Part shown: piece after piece, positions 18,327 to 27,408 of the stretch
Numbering within the stretch: position 1 is the first letter of the stretch
Layout of the letters: every line of letters begins with the position of its first letter
NCBI RefSeq assembly: GCF_024498355.1
Contig: NZ_CP101833.1
Span: 2,213,001-2,277,000 of the forward strand
From: Bacillus pumilus
GTDB taxonomy: Bacteria > Bacillota > Bacilli > Bacillales > Bacillaceae
Direction: 5' to 3'
Length of the DNA: 64,000 nt
Notes under the pieces: model-generated
Seen by the model: only the letters and a program-made list of their open reading frames with translations
The model's database searches: none
What the model was told of the DNA's origin: nothing
Translations under genes and position numbers: made by a program

Positions 18327-19102
18327 TATTCATGTCCCCCATGATGGTGATGGTCGTGATGAATTACTTGAATGTCATGTCCGTAAAATTGAGATAACGC
18401 CTGATCATCCATTGAATCAAACGTCTCCGCATCTCCATGGAAATGAAGGCTCTGATTTAAGCAAGCCACATGGGTGACTTTATCAGAGACGGTTCCAACG
18501 TCATGTGTGACGAGAATTAAAGACATTCCTTTTTCTTTGTTCAATGTTTCTAACAGCTGATAAAAGCCTTCTACTGTTCGTTGATCCACTCCAACAGTCG
18601 GTTCATCTAAAATGAGCAGCTTTGGCTGACTGACGAGCGCACGGGCAATAAATGCACGCTGCTGCTGACCGCCTGAAAGCTCTCCAATGTTTTGGTGCTT
18701 TAAATCTTGTATGCCAACTGAGCGAATGGCATCTTCAACTTGCCATTTATCCTGCTTACTCATTCGTTTGAATAAACCAATTTTCGCCGTCAATCCACTT
18801 GCGACGACCTCGTACACAGAAGCAGGGAAACCAGTATTAAAACTATTCGCCTTTTGTGAAACAAATCCAATTTGATCCCAGTCTCTAAATTTCGAAACAG
18901 GCGTGCCAAATAGCTTTAATTCACCTTGCTGCGGTTTAATGAGCCCAAGCAGGCATTTTAATAAGGTTGTTTTACCAGATCCATTCGGTCCAACGAGTGC
19001 CAGAAAATTCCCTTCCTCTACTGTTAAATGAATGTGATCAATGACATTTCGCTGTCCATACGAGTACGAAATGTCTTTCATTTCAATAATCGGCTTTGCC
19101 AT
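18326..19102 (-). CDS. znuC: zinc ABC transporter ATP-binding protein with histidine-rich tail
   Basis: 258 residues. Cytoplasmic ATPase for the adjacent permease. Walker A GPNGSGKTT at 38-46, signature [15 protein letters not shown] near 140-155, Walker B LLILDEPTVGVD following. The C-terminus is a histidine-rich tail (HHDHHHHGGHE), commonly seen in zinc-importer ATPases and probably metal binding. ATG at 19100-19102 lies eight bases after GGTGG; an in-frame GTG four codons upstream is within that site. First gene of the operon, 26 bases downstream of a candidate Zur box. Confidence 0.88.
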   Translation of the reverse strand: MAKPIIEMKDISYSYGQRNVIDHIHLTVEEGNFLALVGPNGSGKTTLLKCLLGLIKPQQGELKLFGTPVSKFRDWDQIGFVSQKANSFNTGFPASVYEVVASGLTAKIGLFKRMSKQDKWQVEDAIRSVGIQDLKHQNIGELSGGQQQRAFIARALVSQPKLLILDEPTVGVDQRTVEGFYQLLETLNKEKGMSLILVTHDVGTVSDKVTHVACLNQSLHFHGDAETFDSMDDQALSQFYGHDIQVIHHDHHHHGGHE

Positions 19103-19126
19103 GAATCTTTCCACCTTTAATCAATA

Positions 19127-19147
19127 TAAAAAGAATGATTACGATTT
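19127..19147 (-). promoter_or_regulatory. candidate Zur box upstream of znuC
   Basis: On the minus strand the half-site AAATCGTAAT is a perfect match to the Zur operator half (AAATCGTAAT-N-ATTACGATTT as known from B. subtilis), followed by C and a degenerate second half matching six of ten positions. It overlaps the space between TTGTAT- and TTTATA-like promoter elements, so binding would block RNA polymerase. The position close to the start and next to zur supports the call. Confidence 0.7.
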
Positions 19148-19154
19148 ATACAAC

Positions 19155-19187
19155 AAAAAGAAAATGGCAAGAGCCATTTTCTTTTTC
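19155..19187. terminator. terminator after yqfU
   Basis: Perfect 14-base stem AAAAAGAAAATGGC / GCCATTTTCTTTTT with a four-base loop. It isolates the znuC promoter region from yqfU transcription. Confidence 0.85.
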
Positions 19188-19237
19188 CATACATACGTCT
19201 CATTATATAAAAGAAAAATAAAAAAGTAAAATAAAAG

Positions 19238-20119
19238 CTAATGAATGGCTGTTTTAAACTTACCGCCTTTTGTTTCATGTGTATCCATAATCGTAATAAA
19301 TGCTTGACCATCAATTTCAAACACAATGGATTTCAGCTTTGTAATTTCAAGCCTTGTGACAACGGCATAGATGACATCTTTCTCTTCATCTGTATAGCCG
19401 CCTTTTCCTCTAAGCTTTGTCGTTCCCCTGCCAAGACGATGAAGAATTGCATCTGAAATTTCATCATAATAATCCGACACGATAATGACAGCTTTTGTTT
19501 CATCAAGTCCTTGAATGACAGCATCAATTGTTTTCATTGCCAAATAATATGTCATGACAGAATACATAGCCTGCTCTGGTCCGAAGACAAAGCCTGCCCA
19601 AATAAAAATGAACACATTGACGATCATGACAAACTCACCGACGGAGAAAGGAATTTTTTTCGTCAGAAGAATTCCTAAGATCTCTGTTCCGTCCATTGAG
19701 CCTCCATTCCGAATGACGAGTCCAACGCCAAATCCTAGTAACAGTCCTCCAAATACAGTGGCTAAGATCGGCTGATTTGTAAATGCCTCTACATGATGGA
19801 GTGAAGATTCAATCACGGCTAAGCTGACAATCCCAATCACAGTGGAAATGAGAAAGGTTTTCCCAATATGTTTGTATCCTGATATCATAAATGGAATATT
19901 CAAAATGACAACAATCGTCGCAAAATTAATAAATGGGTTATCTGTAAAGAGATAATCCAAAATAAGCGAAATGCCGATGATGCCTCCATCAATAATATTG
20001 TTTGGCACTAAAAATAATTCAATGCTGACTGCTGCACATGCAGCTCCTACTAGAATCAGAAAAATTCTCATAATAAAATGAGGCACTGATTCCTTTCTAT
20101 GCTGTTTACTATTTGCCAT
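19238..20119 (-). CDS. yqfU: YitT-family membrane protein YqfU
   Basis: 293 residues. About five or six membrane segments fill residues 15-180, with the DUF161-type glycine pattern ([27 protein letters not shown]). A C-terminal cytosolic DUF2179 domain follows (about 200-285, including [21 protein letters not shown]). Family members are of unknown function. ATG follows AAGGGAGAACGT. Single gene with its own terminator; position between zur and nfo matches B. subtilis. Confidence 0.85.
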   Translation of the reverse strand: MANSKQHRKESVPHFIMRIFLILVGAACAAVSIELFLVPNNIIDGGIIGISLILDYLFTDNPFINFATIVVILNIPFMISGYKHIGKTFLISTVIGIVSLAVIESSLHHVEAFTNQPILATVFGGLLLGFGVGLVIRNGGSMDGTEILGILLTKKIPFSVGEFVMIVNVFIFIWAGFVFGPEQAMYSVMTYYLAMKTIDAVIQGLDETKAVIIVSDYYDEISDAILHRLGRGTTKLRGKGGYTDEEKDVIYAVVTRLEITKLKSIVFEIDGQAFITIMDTHETKGGKFKTAIH

Positions 20120-20259
20120 ACGTTCTCCCTTCTACACTTGTTAAATTTTCAATGAACATTTTATACTCTTTACTATTTTATCATTTCACAGAGTAAAATT
20201 AAATTTTTTGCACATTTTCCGTTTTCGACCATACATTGTTACAGAGGGGAGGAATGGAA

Positions 20260-20514
20260 TTGATCTTAATTCAAAAAATTGTGCTGCAACGGCTCAACCA
20301 GATCACAGCAAATGATTTGTTAAGGTATGCGAAACAGTATGGGGTTAGCTTAACATCAACTCAGGCTGCTGAAGTCGCCAAACTCATGAATGGGAAGAAC
20401 GTCAATATTTTTAATGATGCAGAGCGCAGTCGGCTTCTTAAGCAAGTGGAAGCGATTACTTCTAAACAAACAGCACAGACTGTCAATGATCTGTTTAACC
20501 AATTTACAAATTAG
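20260..20514 (+). CDS. yqfT: DUF2624 small protein YqfT
   Basis: 84 residues, the same length as B. subtilis YqfT. A helical protein with no membrane segment, starting MILIQKIVLQRLNQITA and carrying the motif TSTQAAEVAKLMNGKNVNIF. Function unknown. TTG at 20260 is chosen because AGGGGAGG lies seven bases upstream, whereas the ATG at 20254 is only one base from it. Convergent with nfo. Confidence 0.8.
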   Translation: MILIQKIVLQRLNQITANDLLRYAKQYGVSLTSTQAAEVAKLMNGKNVNIFNDAERSRLLKQVEAITSKQTAQTVNDLFNQFTN

Positions 20515-20516
20515 GC

Positions 20517-20542
20517 AAAAAAGGGCCGCATTTAGCGGCACC
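20517..20542 (-). terminator. nfo terminator
   Basis: Short stem GCCGC / GCGGC followed on the minus strand by CC and six T. Modest strength; on the plus strand no T-run follows. Confidence 0.5.
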
Positions 20543-20563
20543 TCATCACATTGCATGCTTTTT

Positions 20564-21457
20564 TTACTGACCCATAATTTTTTCTCGTAAGCCTTCATCA
20601 AACTGCTTTTCTTTCAGCATCTCAATTTCGAATTTGTAAGGTGGCTTTTTGTTCTTTTTATCTTCACCTACATAAGGCGTTTCTAGAATTTTCGGCACAT
20701 CTTGAAGCTGCGGATGATGCACGATATAGTTCAATGCATCGAAGCCAATTTCACCAAAACCGATATTTTCATGTCGGTCTTTTCTTGCGCCTTGTACGTT
20801 TTTACTGTCATTAATATGAAGAACTTTGATTCGGTCAATACCGACGATTCGATCAAAATCTTCCAGCACACCGTCAAAGTCACTCACAATCGGGTAACCA
20901 GCATCGTGCGTGTGACACGTATCAAAGCAGACAGAAAGTGCTTCGTTATGTGTCACACCGTCGATAATTTGGGCAAGCTCTTCAAAGCTTCTTCCGCACT
21001 CTGAGCCCTTGCCTGCCATTGTTTCAAGTGCGATTTGGACCTCTTGCCCTTTCACAATGACTTCGTTTAAACCTTCGATGATTTTTTGAATTCCCGCTTC
21101 TGCCCCTGCTCCGACATGCGCACCTGGATGGAGAACAATTTGTTTTGCGCCAAGTGCTTCCGTACGCTCTATTTCTGAGCGAAGGAAGTCCACTCCAAGC
21201 TCGAATGTCGCTGGATTCACTGTGTTTCCAATATTGATAATATACGGTGCATGAACGACGATATCTGTCATGCCATGCTCTTTCATATGCGCTTGTCCAG
21301 CTTCAATATTAAGGTCTTCAATTTTTTTACGGCGTGTATTTTGTGGTGCACCTGTATAAATCATAAAAGTATTCGAACCATAAGAGGCAGCTTCTTGACT
21401 CGCTGCAAGAAGCATATGTTTTCCGCTCATGGATACATGTGATCCAATCTTCAACAA
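20564..21457 (-). CDS. nfo: deoxyribonuclease IV (AP endonuclease)
   Basis: 297 residues. Cuts DNA 5' to abasic sites in base-excision repair; in B. subtilis Nfo also protects spores. TIM-barrel trinuclear zinc enzyme: metal ligands are visible in HPGAHVG (about 109-115), LETMAGKG (about 142-149), [12 protein letters not shown] (about 178-189) and HINDSK (about 216-221). Full usual length. It starts ten bases after the cshB stop, so the two are likely cotranscribed. Confidence 0.96.
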   Translation of the reverse strand: MLKIGSHVSMSGKHMLLAASQEAASYGSNTFMIYTGAPQNTRRKKIEDLNIEAGQAHMKEHGMTDIVVHAPYIINIGNTVNPATFELGVDFLRSEIERTEALGAKQIVLHPGAHVGAGAEAGIQKIIEGLNEVIVKGQEVQIALETMAGKGSECGRSFEELAQIIDGVTHNEALSVCFDTCHTHDAGYPIVSDFDGVLEDFDRIVGIDRIKVLHINDSKNVQGARKDRHENIGFGEIGFDALNYIVHHPQLQDVPKILETPYVGEDKKNKKPPYKFEIEMLKEKQFDEGLREKIMGQ

Positions 21458-21466
21458 TGTTTCCCC

Positions 21467-22786
21467 CTACTTTCCGTTACGCTTTGACTTTCTACGTTCC
21501 TGCTTTTTGATTTTATCCATCTCACGTGTCATTTTCTTTTTATATCCAGGTTTGACGGCTTTCGGTTTTTTCACAAGACGCTTCGCTTTTTCTTCAATTT
21601 CATTTGGTGCTTTTTTACGTCTTTGACGCTTCAGACGGTCATCCGCATCTCGCCATTCTCCATGAACAATGGTTTTGTTCTCAAACACAACACCCATTTT
21701 CTCAATCTGAACAAGTGCATCCTCATCAGCGAGATCATAAATGGTCATCGCAATTCCAGAGGAACCAGCTCGAGCTGTTCTTCCAACACGGTGAACATAG
21801 AAATCAAGATCAGATGGAAGTTCATAGTTGATCACGTGGCTGACGCCCTTAATATCAATTCCGCGGGCTGCAAGATCAGACGCCACAATATAGGTGAACT
21901 CCAAATCATCAATTTGTTTCATGACTTTTTTACGTTCGCGCGGCGTTAATCCGCCATGAAGCACACCAATTTTCATTCCTTTTTCTTGAAGGAATGAAGC
22001 AATTTCATCAACGGTTGATTTTGTATTGGCAAAAATGATTCCTAAATAAGGCTGTACATTTGTCACCATCTCATGCAGCAATTTTAATTTGTCACGTTGT
22101 TTAGACGGGACTAAAATATGCTGAATGTTTTCAGCGGTAATACGTCTTGGTTCAACATGGGCATACTTTGGATTGTCCATATATTTTTTAAGGAAAGGCT
22201 TTAATTTTTCCGGAATGGTTGCTGAGAACACAAGCATTTGCAGCTTTTCTGGCATTTGTGCACCAATACGGTCCACATCTTCTAAAAATCCCATATCCAG
22301 CATTAAATCCGCTTCATCAATAACAAGAGAAGTCGCTTTGTATACATTCAGCGCTTGCTCATGAATAAGATCAGCAATACGTCCAGGAGTGCCGACAACC
22401 AAATGCGGCTGGTTCTTTAGCTTTTGAATGGATTTCTGCTTGTCCGTTCCGCCAATGTAAAGCTTTGCTTTAATTTCTTCTTCCGGAGAAGTATTCTTTA
22501 AGATCGTTTGGGCTTCTTTGAAAATTTGATTGGCTAATTCTCGTGTTGGTGCAGTAATCACCACTTGTACTTGCTCTTTGCCTGGATCGATTGAATGAAT
22601 AAGCGGCAATAAGTACGCATGGGTTTTTCCTGTTCCTGTTTGTGATTGACCAATGACGCTTTCTCCTTTTAAAACAGCAGGGATGATTCTTCTTTGAATA
22701 TCAGTTGGCTCATAAAAGCCCAGTTCATGAATAGCATCTATAATAAAAGGCTTTAATTCATATGTCGTAAATTTCGTTTCTTTCAT
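21467..22786 (-). CDS. cshB: DEAD-box ATP-dependent RNA helicase CshB
   Basis: 439 residues, as in B. subtilis CshB. Unwinds RNA, linked to cold adaptation and ribosome assembly. Motifs in order: Q motif (EPTDIQRRIIP), Walker A SQTGTGKT (about 53-60), PTRELA, GTPGR, DEAD (VIDEADLMLD), SAT, and in the second domain RGIDIKG and HRVGRTARAG. The C-terminal tail is strongly basic (Lys/Arg-rich, about 375-439), suited to RNA binding. Starts with ATG after AAGGAGTG. Confidence 0.95.
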   Translation of the reverse strand: MKETKFTTYELKPFIIDAIHELGFYEPTDIQRRIIPAVLKGESVIGQSQTGTGKTHAYLLPLIHSIDPGKEQVQVVITAPTRELANQIFKEAQTILKNTSPEEEIKAKLYIGGTDKQKSIQKLKNQPHLVVGTPGRIADLIHEQALNVYKATSLVIDEADLMLDMGFLEDVDRIGAQMPEKLQMLVFSATIPEKLKPFLKKYMDNPKYAHVEPRRITAENIQHILVPSKQRDKLKLLHEMVTNVQPYLGIIFANTKSTVDEIASFLQEKGMKIGVLHGGLTPRERKKVMKQIDDLEFTYIVASDLAARGIDIKGVSHVINYELPSDLDFYVHRVGRTARAGSSGIAMTIYDLADEDALVQIEKMGVVFENKTIVHGEWRDADDRLKRQRRKKAPNEIEEKAKRLVKKPKAVKPGYKKKMTREMDKIKKQERRKSKRNGK

Positions 22787-22941
22787 GTTTTCACTCCTTA
22801 AGGCAATGCCTTTTTGCTCATCTCCTCATTATAGCTGATTTTCAACAAAAAAACCATGTCCGCTTTTCTTACAGGAAACCAATTGATGCTTCTTTGCATA
22901 ACCTATGAAGAGAAAGAGAATGCAGTAAGGGAGGTACAAGT

Positions 22942-23658
22942 ATGTTAGGGCAAAGGCCTATGGGCGATTTTCAGCCGCATCGTCCCTCACGCCGGCACCT
23001 TGGAAATGGCGGACAGCCCGGGATTTTCCAAAGGAGACAGCAGGCTCCGATCGAACAGCCTTTTCAAGGGCAAGGGAATCAATTTCAACAAATGATGCCT
23101 CGCTCTCCGTCTGTACAGGGCGGCGGTTTACATGGGATGGGCGGTATTCCAGGGGGCGAGAGCCGTGCACTAGGCGGCGGAGCTGGAATTAAAGGCATGC
23201 TCGCTAAATTCCTTCCTGGAGCCGGGGGAGCAGGGGTCTCTGGAGGTGGTGCGGGATTACAAGGAATCCAGAGCTTCACAAATCCTGCGACTCTCTCAAG
23301 CATGTTAGGAAATGTTCAAAAAGTGCTCGGAATGGCGCAGCAATTCACACCAATGATTCAGCAATACGGCCCTTTAGTGAGAAATCTGCCTGCGATGATT
23401 AAGCTGTACAGCCAGCTTGGCAGTGCGGATGATGATGAAACGAATGTGAATGATGCAGACGCAGAACCAAAAGAACTCGGCGAGGAAACAGAAGTTACGC
23501 ATGAACAAACAGCACCAGTTGATGAGGCAGAGGAAATAAAAGAAGATGAAGAACCAGAGGACATTCTTGTCAAAAAAACAGCTGCACTCACATCACCTGC
23601 TCCTGAAGCAAAGCCGAAAAAAAGAGCTGGCAGTTCTGTTCCAAAACTATATGTCTAG
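22942..23658 (+). CDS. yqfQ: low-complexity protein YqfQ (VrrA/YqfQ family)
   Basis: 238 residues of unusual composition. N-terminal Pro/Arg/Gln-rich segment (about 1-50), Gly-rich middle (about 52-105), a hydrophobic helical stretch (MLGNVQKVLGMAQQFTPMI and following, about 117-155), then an acidic Glu/Asp-rich region (about 156-212) and a short basic end. No catalytic motif seen. Synteny (between cshB and ispH) and this composition match YqfQ/VrrA. ATG at 22942 follows AAGGGAGG. Function unknown; VrrA-like proteins have been linked to spores in other bacilli. Confidence 0.8.
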   Translation: MLGQRPMGDFQPHRPSRRHLGNGGQPGIFQRRQQAPIEQPFQGQGNQFQQMMPRSPSVQGGGLHGMGGIPGGESRALGGGAGIKGMLAKFLPGAGGAGVSGGGAGLQGIQSFTNPATLSSMLGNVQKVLGMAQQFTPMIQQYGPLVRNLPAMIKLYSQLGSADDDETNVNDADAEPKELGEETEVTHEQTAPVDEAEEIKEDEEPEDILVKKTAALTSPAPEAKPKKRAGSSVPKLYV

Positions 23659-23699
23659 TAATCTTTGAAAGGCGAAGTGGTTACCGCGTATAACAATCT

Positions 23700-23728
23700 T
23701 TGATATATGCGCTTACTTTGGCTATAAT
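23700..23728 (+). promoter_or_regulatory. strong SigA-type promoter upstream of ispH
   Basis: TTGATA (23700-23705), exact 17-base spacer, perfect TATAAT (23723-23728). The predicted start is near 23735, about 10 bases before the terminator-like hairpin at 23746-23770. Confidence 0.7.
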
Positions 23729-23745
23729 GGAAGGAAGAGAATGAT

Positions 23746-23770
23746 AAAAAGCCGTTTTTTACGGCTTTTT
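23746..23770 (+). terminator. hairpin with T-run in the ispH leader
   Basis: Perfect ten-base stem AAAAAGCCGT / ACGGCTTTTT with a five-T loop. It could be the yqfQ terminator, but it lies downstream of the ispH promoter, so it is also part of the ispH 5' leader. Confidence 0.75.
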
Positions 23771-23815
23771 ATATTGTTCTTCTCTAGCAGCACTTCCCTA
23801 CAGGAGGACGAATAA

Positions 23816-24760
23816 ATGAATGTGATTAAAATATCGCCGCGTGGCTATTGCTATGGCGTTGTGGATGCAATGGTCATTGCTAAAAATGCCGCACTGGATA
23901 AAAACTTGCCACGCCCAATTTATATATTAGGTATGATTGTGCATAACAAACATGTAACAGATGCCTTTGAAGAAGATGGGATCTACACACTGGACGGACC
24001 AAATCGCTTGGACATTTTAAAGCAGGTTGAAAGCGGAACGGTGATTTTCACCGCCCACGGCGTTTCTCCCGAGGTTCGCCAAATCGCAGAAGAAAAAGGC
24101 CTTGTAGCCATTGACGCGACCTGTCCAGATGTAACGAAAACACATGAACTCATTTCAGAAAAAACTGCCGATGGGTATGACATTATTTATATTGGGAAAA
24201 AAGGTCACCCTGAGCCAGAAGGAGCTGTCGGAGTTGCACCAGACAAAGTGCACCTTGTTGAAACAGAAGCTGACATTGAGGCGCTGGATTTAACGTCAGA
24301 TAAGCTGCTCATTACCAATCAGACGACGATGTCACAGTGGGATGTCTATGATTTGATGGAGCTCATTAAGGAGAAATATCCGCACGTTGAATACCATCAA
24401 GAAATTTGTCTTGCGACACAAGTACGTCAGGAAGCTGTTTCACAGCAAGCTGGGCAAGCTGATCTCACCATTGTGGTCGGCGATCCGAAAAGTAATAACT
24501 CCAACCGTCTAGCACAAGTGTCAATGGAGATTGCAGGTACACAGGCTTACCGTATTGGTGACCTAAGTGAGCTCAAGCTGGAATGGCTGCAAGGCGTAAA
24601 AACCGTTGCCGTGACTGCTGGTGCTTCAACACCAACACCTATTACAAAAGAAGTCATTCGCTTCCTAGAAAACTATGAACCGGACAATGAATCGACTTGG
24701 AAGGTTGAACACGCTGTTCCTCTTTCTAAAATATTACCTCGCGTAAAAACGAAGAAATAA
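23816..24760 (+). CDS. ispH: 4-hydroxy-3-methylbut-2-enyl diphosphate reductase
   Basis: 314 residues, the same as B. subtilis IspH (YqfP). Last enzyme of the methylerythritol phosphate pathway, giving IPP and DMAPP. The Fe-S cysteines C12 (RGYCYG), C103 (DATCPDV) and C198 ([10 protein letters not shown]) are present, as is the catalytic H/E set ([17 protein letters not shown]). ATG follows ACAGGAGG. Terminated by a shared hairpin with yqfO. Confidence 0.97.
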   Translation: MNVIKISPRGYCYGVVDAMVIAKNAALDKNLPRPIYILGMIVHNKHVTDAFEEDGIYTLDGPNRLDILKQVESGTVIFTAHGVSPEVRQIAEEKGLVAIDATCPDVTKTHELISEKTADGYDIIYIGKKGHPEPEGAVGVAPDKVHLVETEADIEALDLTSDKLLITNQTTMSQWDVYDLMELIKEKYPHVEYHQEICLATQVRQEAVSQQAGQADLTIVVGDPKSNNSNRLAQVSMEIAGTQAYRIGDLSELKLEWLQGVKTVAVTAGASTPTPITKEVIRFLENYEPDNESTWKVEHAVPLSKILPRVKTKK

Positions 24761-24797
24761 AAAAACGTCAGAGCTGCTGTGCTCTGACGTTTTTTTA
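24758..24797. terminator. bidirectional terminator ispH / yqfO
   Basis: Long stem AAAAAACGTCAGAGC / GCTCTGACGTTTTTT with a six-base loop, overlapping the end of yqfO. Confidence 0.85.
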
Positions 24798-25916
24798 CAT
24801 AAACTGAAATGGGTTTGTGTTTGATTCTGACACAAAGAGCTGTACATCATACTTTTGATCCGTACATAGCGATTGAAGCTTCGCTTTCACGCCCTCTTTC
24901 ATGATCTTTTCTGCGTAATGACCTGGGTCCACTACGTTTAGTCCGAGCATCATTGCATCGTGGGCGACATGAAAATAAAGGTCTCCTGTCACATACACAT
25001 CGGCACCCATTCTTTTCGCTTGATGGATGTATTTATTTCCGTCTCCGCCAAGCACAGCTACCTTTTTCACAACCGCTTCCTGATCTCCTACAAAACGAGC
25101 ACCATTCACATCTAGCTTCACTTTTACAAATTGTGTAAATTCCCCAAGAGTCATAGGGTCTCTTAATTCTCCAATGCGGCCGAGACCTTTTTGAATAGGA
25201 GGAAGATCCGTCGTGTGTACACTGTAGGCGACTTCTTCATAAGGATGTGCTTTGATCATTTCACGAATCACTTGTTTTTCAATACTTGCTGGGAAAATGG
25301 TTTCGATCCGCACTTCTTTCACAAATTCCAGCTTACCCGACTCACCAATAAAAGGCTCAGCTTCTTCTGATGGCAGAAAGCTGCCTGTCCCTTCATTTGA
25401 AAAAGCACAATGGCTGTAGTTGCCAATATGACCAGCTCCCGCATTTCCTAAAGCCGTTCTGATGGCCTCTTCAAATTCCTCTGGAACATAAAGTGCAAGC
25501 TGCTTGATTTGATCTTCATATGTCGGAACTAACACACTTGTTTCCTTGAGCTCTAATGCCTCAGCAAGCAAGTCATTGACTCCTCCATCCGCTACGTCTA
25601 AATTTGTATGAGCCACATAAACCGCAATATCATGTTTGATGCACTTTTCAATGATACGTCCAGCCGGCTGATCTGTCGCTACATTTTTTAATGGACGAAA
25701 AATCGGCGGGTGGTGGGCTATGATAAGATCTATATTCCGCTCAATCGCCTCATCTACCACATTCTCTAATACATCTAAGGTGATCATGACATTGGTGACT
25801 TGTTTATTTAATGTTCCAATCTGGAGCCCAATTTTATCACCCTCCACGGCATATGCTTTTGGTGAAAATTGTTCAAACAATTGGATGATTTCATGCCCGT
25901 TTACTGTTTTAGTCAA
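24795..25916 (-). CDS. yqfO: Nif3/GTP cyclohydrolase I type 2-like metal protein YqfO
   Basis: 373 residues, the same as B. subtilis YqfO. Nif3 family: N- and C-terminal halves form a dinuclear metal site, with an inserted middle domain (about 130-230) of the CutA/PII-like fold. Metal ligands are visible in IIAHHPPIF (about 64-72), AHTNLDVADGG and DPGHYAEK (about 331-338). Often annotated GTP cyclohydrolase I type 2, but the physiological reaction is unsettled. TTG at 25914-25916 follows GGAGG; upstream TTG leads to an early stop. Overlaps trmK by eight bases. Confidence 0.92.
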   Translation of the reverse strand: MTKTVNGHEIIQLFEQFSPKAYAVEGDKIGLQIGTLNKQVTNVMITLDVLENVVDEAIERNIDLIIAHHPPIFRPLKNVATDQPAGRIIEKCIKHDIAVYVAHTNLDVADGGVNDLLAEALELKETSVLVPTYEDQIKQLALYVPEEFEEAIRTALGNAGAGHIGNYSHCAFSNEGTGSFLPSEEAEPFIGESGKLEFVKEVRIETIFPASIEKQVIREMIKAHPYEEVAYSVHTTDLPPIQKGLGRIGELRDPMTLGEFTQFVKVKLDVNGARFVGDQEAVVKKVAVLGGDGNKYIHQAKRMGADVYVTGDLYFHVAHDAMMLGLNVVDPGHYAEKIMKEGVKAKLQSLCTDQKYDVQLFVSESNTNPFQFM

Positions 25917-26625
25917 CAGTCAAAACCTCCTTTAGAATCTTTATTTTCGCTTTCAGCTCTTTCTGGCGCTCTTTGTTTTCTTCTGTCGGAGCTGCCTCTT
26001 GAATTTGACCTTCTATTTTCTCCATATGCTGAAGCTCTTGCATCCACTTGCGCCGGAAGACGTCATTTTGCTCTTTCGCAAGAAACGGACCAACTAGCAT
26101 GCCTGTTTCTACTGACATTCCTTCATAGGCTTTATCTTTGTCGCCTTTTTCGGCGATGATGATTTCGTATATTTTGCCATCCTCTTCTAAAATGACTTCA
26201 CCCATCAATTCATACCCCTCTTGATAGAGCCATAAACGAATGTGGTGAGCATGGATATTTGGCTGAAGAATGAGCCGCTCGCGGCCTGTGAGCTTATGCT
26301 TGCCGTCATTTAAAATGCTTGCGATGAGTGCTCCGCCCATACCTGCAATCGTGACTGCATTCACTTCGCCCTTTTCAATGACTTCAAGGCCATTTCCTTT
26401 TCTGACCGAGATCTGTTCATCTAATTCAAGTCTATGTACTTGCTGCTTCGCAGATTGGAGCGGTCCATCTGTAATTTCACCAGCAATGGCTTTTACTGCT
26501 TTTTGATGTAATATCGCATAGCATGGCAAATAGGCATGATCTGAGCCGATATCAGCAAAGACAGCCTCATTTGGTAAAAAGTCTGCAACTCTTTTTAATC
26601 GTTTCGATAAATTCATTTCATTCAT
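25909..26625 (-). CDS. trmK: tRNA (adenine-N1)-methyltransferase (A22)
   Basis: 238 residues. Methylates A22 in tRNAs using S-adenosylmethionine; B. subtilis TrmK/YqfN has this role. Rossmann methyltransferase: motif I VFADIGSDHAYLP (about 20-32), EITDGP acidic end of strand 2, and ITIAGMGGALI (about 90-100). A helical C-terminal coiled-coil-like domain begins near 165. The ATG at 26623-26625 (MNEMNLSKRLK) is chosen by similarity; its ribosome site (GTGAT) is weak. First gene of the trmK-yqfO pair. Confidence 0.92.
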   Translation of the reverse strand: MNEMNLSKRLKRVADFLPNEAVFADIGSDHAYLPCYAILHQKAVKAIAGEITDGPLQSAKQQVHRLELDEQISVRKGNGLEVIEKGEVNAVTIAGMGGALIASILNDGKHKLTGRERLILQPNIHAHHIRLWLYQEGYELMGEVILEEDGKIYEIIIAEKGDKDKAYEGMSVETGMLVGPFLAKEQNDVFRRKWMQELQHMEKIEGQIQEAAPTEENKERQKELKAKIKILKEVLTVD

Positions 26626-26705
26626 ACATATCACTACTTTTCTTTAATGTTCATCCCTTGTCTATCTTATATAAATTATGGACTTTTTAAAAGTCGTTTT
26701 CAAAT

Positions 26706-26741
26706 GAAAAAAGCTCTTCTTATCAAAAAGAGCTTTTTGCG
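26706..26741. terminator. terminator after cccA
   Basis: Eleven-base stem AAAAAGCTCTT / AAGAGCTTTTT, T-run on both strands, between cccA and trmK. Confidence 0.8.
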
Positions 26742-26746
26742 TCACA

Positions 26747-27106
26747 TTATTTAATTTTGGAAACCCATTCTGACATTTCATCTAGCTTTTCATTCGGAAT
26801 CAGCCCGCCTGGCATCCCGTTTCCGCCTTCTTGAATTTTCTTCTTGATGTCTGCCACTTCAAGCTTGTCACCAACACCTTTTAATGCAGGACCTGCGCCG
26901 CCTTCATAGTTTTCCCCATGACAGCTCAGACAGTTTTGCTTATACAATTCTTCCGGCGTCGCATTTGCTGTCTCCTCTTGCTTTTGCTCTTCGCCACCAG
27001 AGGCAATTTTTTCTTCATCCTTCAGCCCCTTCATTGATAAGAAAAAAGTGAGTCCAATTCCTAAAATGGCAATCAATAAAAATGGTATAAGTGGATTCCG
27101 TTTCAT
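26747..27106 (-). CDS. cccA: membrane-anchored cytochrome c550
   Basis: 119 residues. N-terminal membrane anchor (about 6-24), Glu/Lys-rich linker, then a small class I cytochrome c domain exposed outside. The covalent haem site is CLSCH (C59, C62, H63) and the axial Met is M98 (GNGMPGG). Electron carrier of the respiratory chain; B. subtilis CccA is nearly the same length. The second ATG (27104-27106) is preferred at nine bases after GGGGAGG; the first at 27115 abuts it. Confidence 0.95.
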   Translation of the reverse strand: MKRNPLIPFLLIAILGIGLTFFLSMKGLKDEEKIASGGEEQKQEETANATPEELYKQNCLSCHGENYEGGAGPALKGVGDKLEVADIKKKIQEGGNGMPGGLIPNEKLDEMSEWVSKIK

Positions 27107-27408
27107 TTCTTTCATCCTCCCCTTTGTGAAAAACCCCTTTGAGACTATGCAAACAATTCTAATTCTACTTTAATTTTACAAAAAGTAAACGAATTATGAT
27201 ACAAAACTTTGGTCAAGTTCACAGATTAGACAAAAATGAATCATGATGAGAAATGAAGCCTGCAGCACATTTTGATGTATTTTTTATACATCTTTTCTCT
27301 AAGAACGTTGCAAATTCATTTGTTATTCAGTAAAATATAATCAGATTGAAAAAAGCGTTTTCATTTTGATGAAGAAAGAACGGATCTCTTTCAAGATCCG
27401 TCCGGTTT
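27107..27408. other. 302-base AT-rich intergenic region between cccA and sigA
   Basis: No gene seen. It should hold the cccA promoter (minus strand; only weak -10/-35 matches) and the sigA terminator at 27380-27401. A TGAAAA...TTTTCA inverted repeat around 27349-27365 resembles a cre half-pair but has one extra base. Confidence 0.4.
27380..27401 (-). terminator. sigA terminator
   Basis: Stem ACGGATCT / AGATCCGT with a six-base loop followed by TCTTTCTTC on the minus strand, seven bases after the sigA stop. Confidence 0.6.

Noticed and set aside
27349..27365. TGAAAA/TTTTCA inverted repeat as a CcpA cre site for cccA
   Set aside because: One base too long for a cre palindrome and more than 240 bases from cccA; not specific enough to call.
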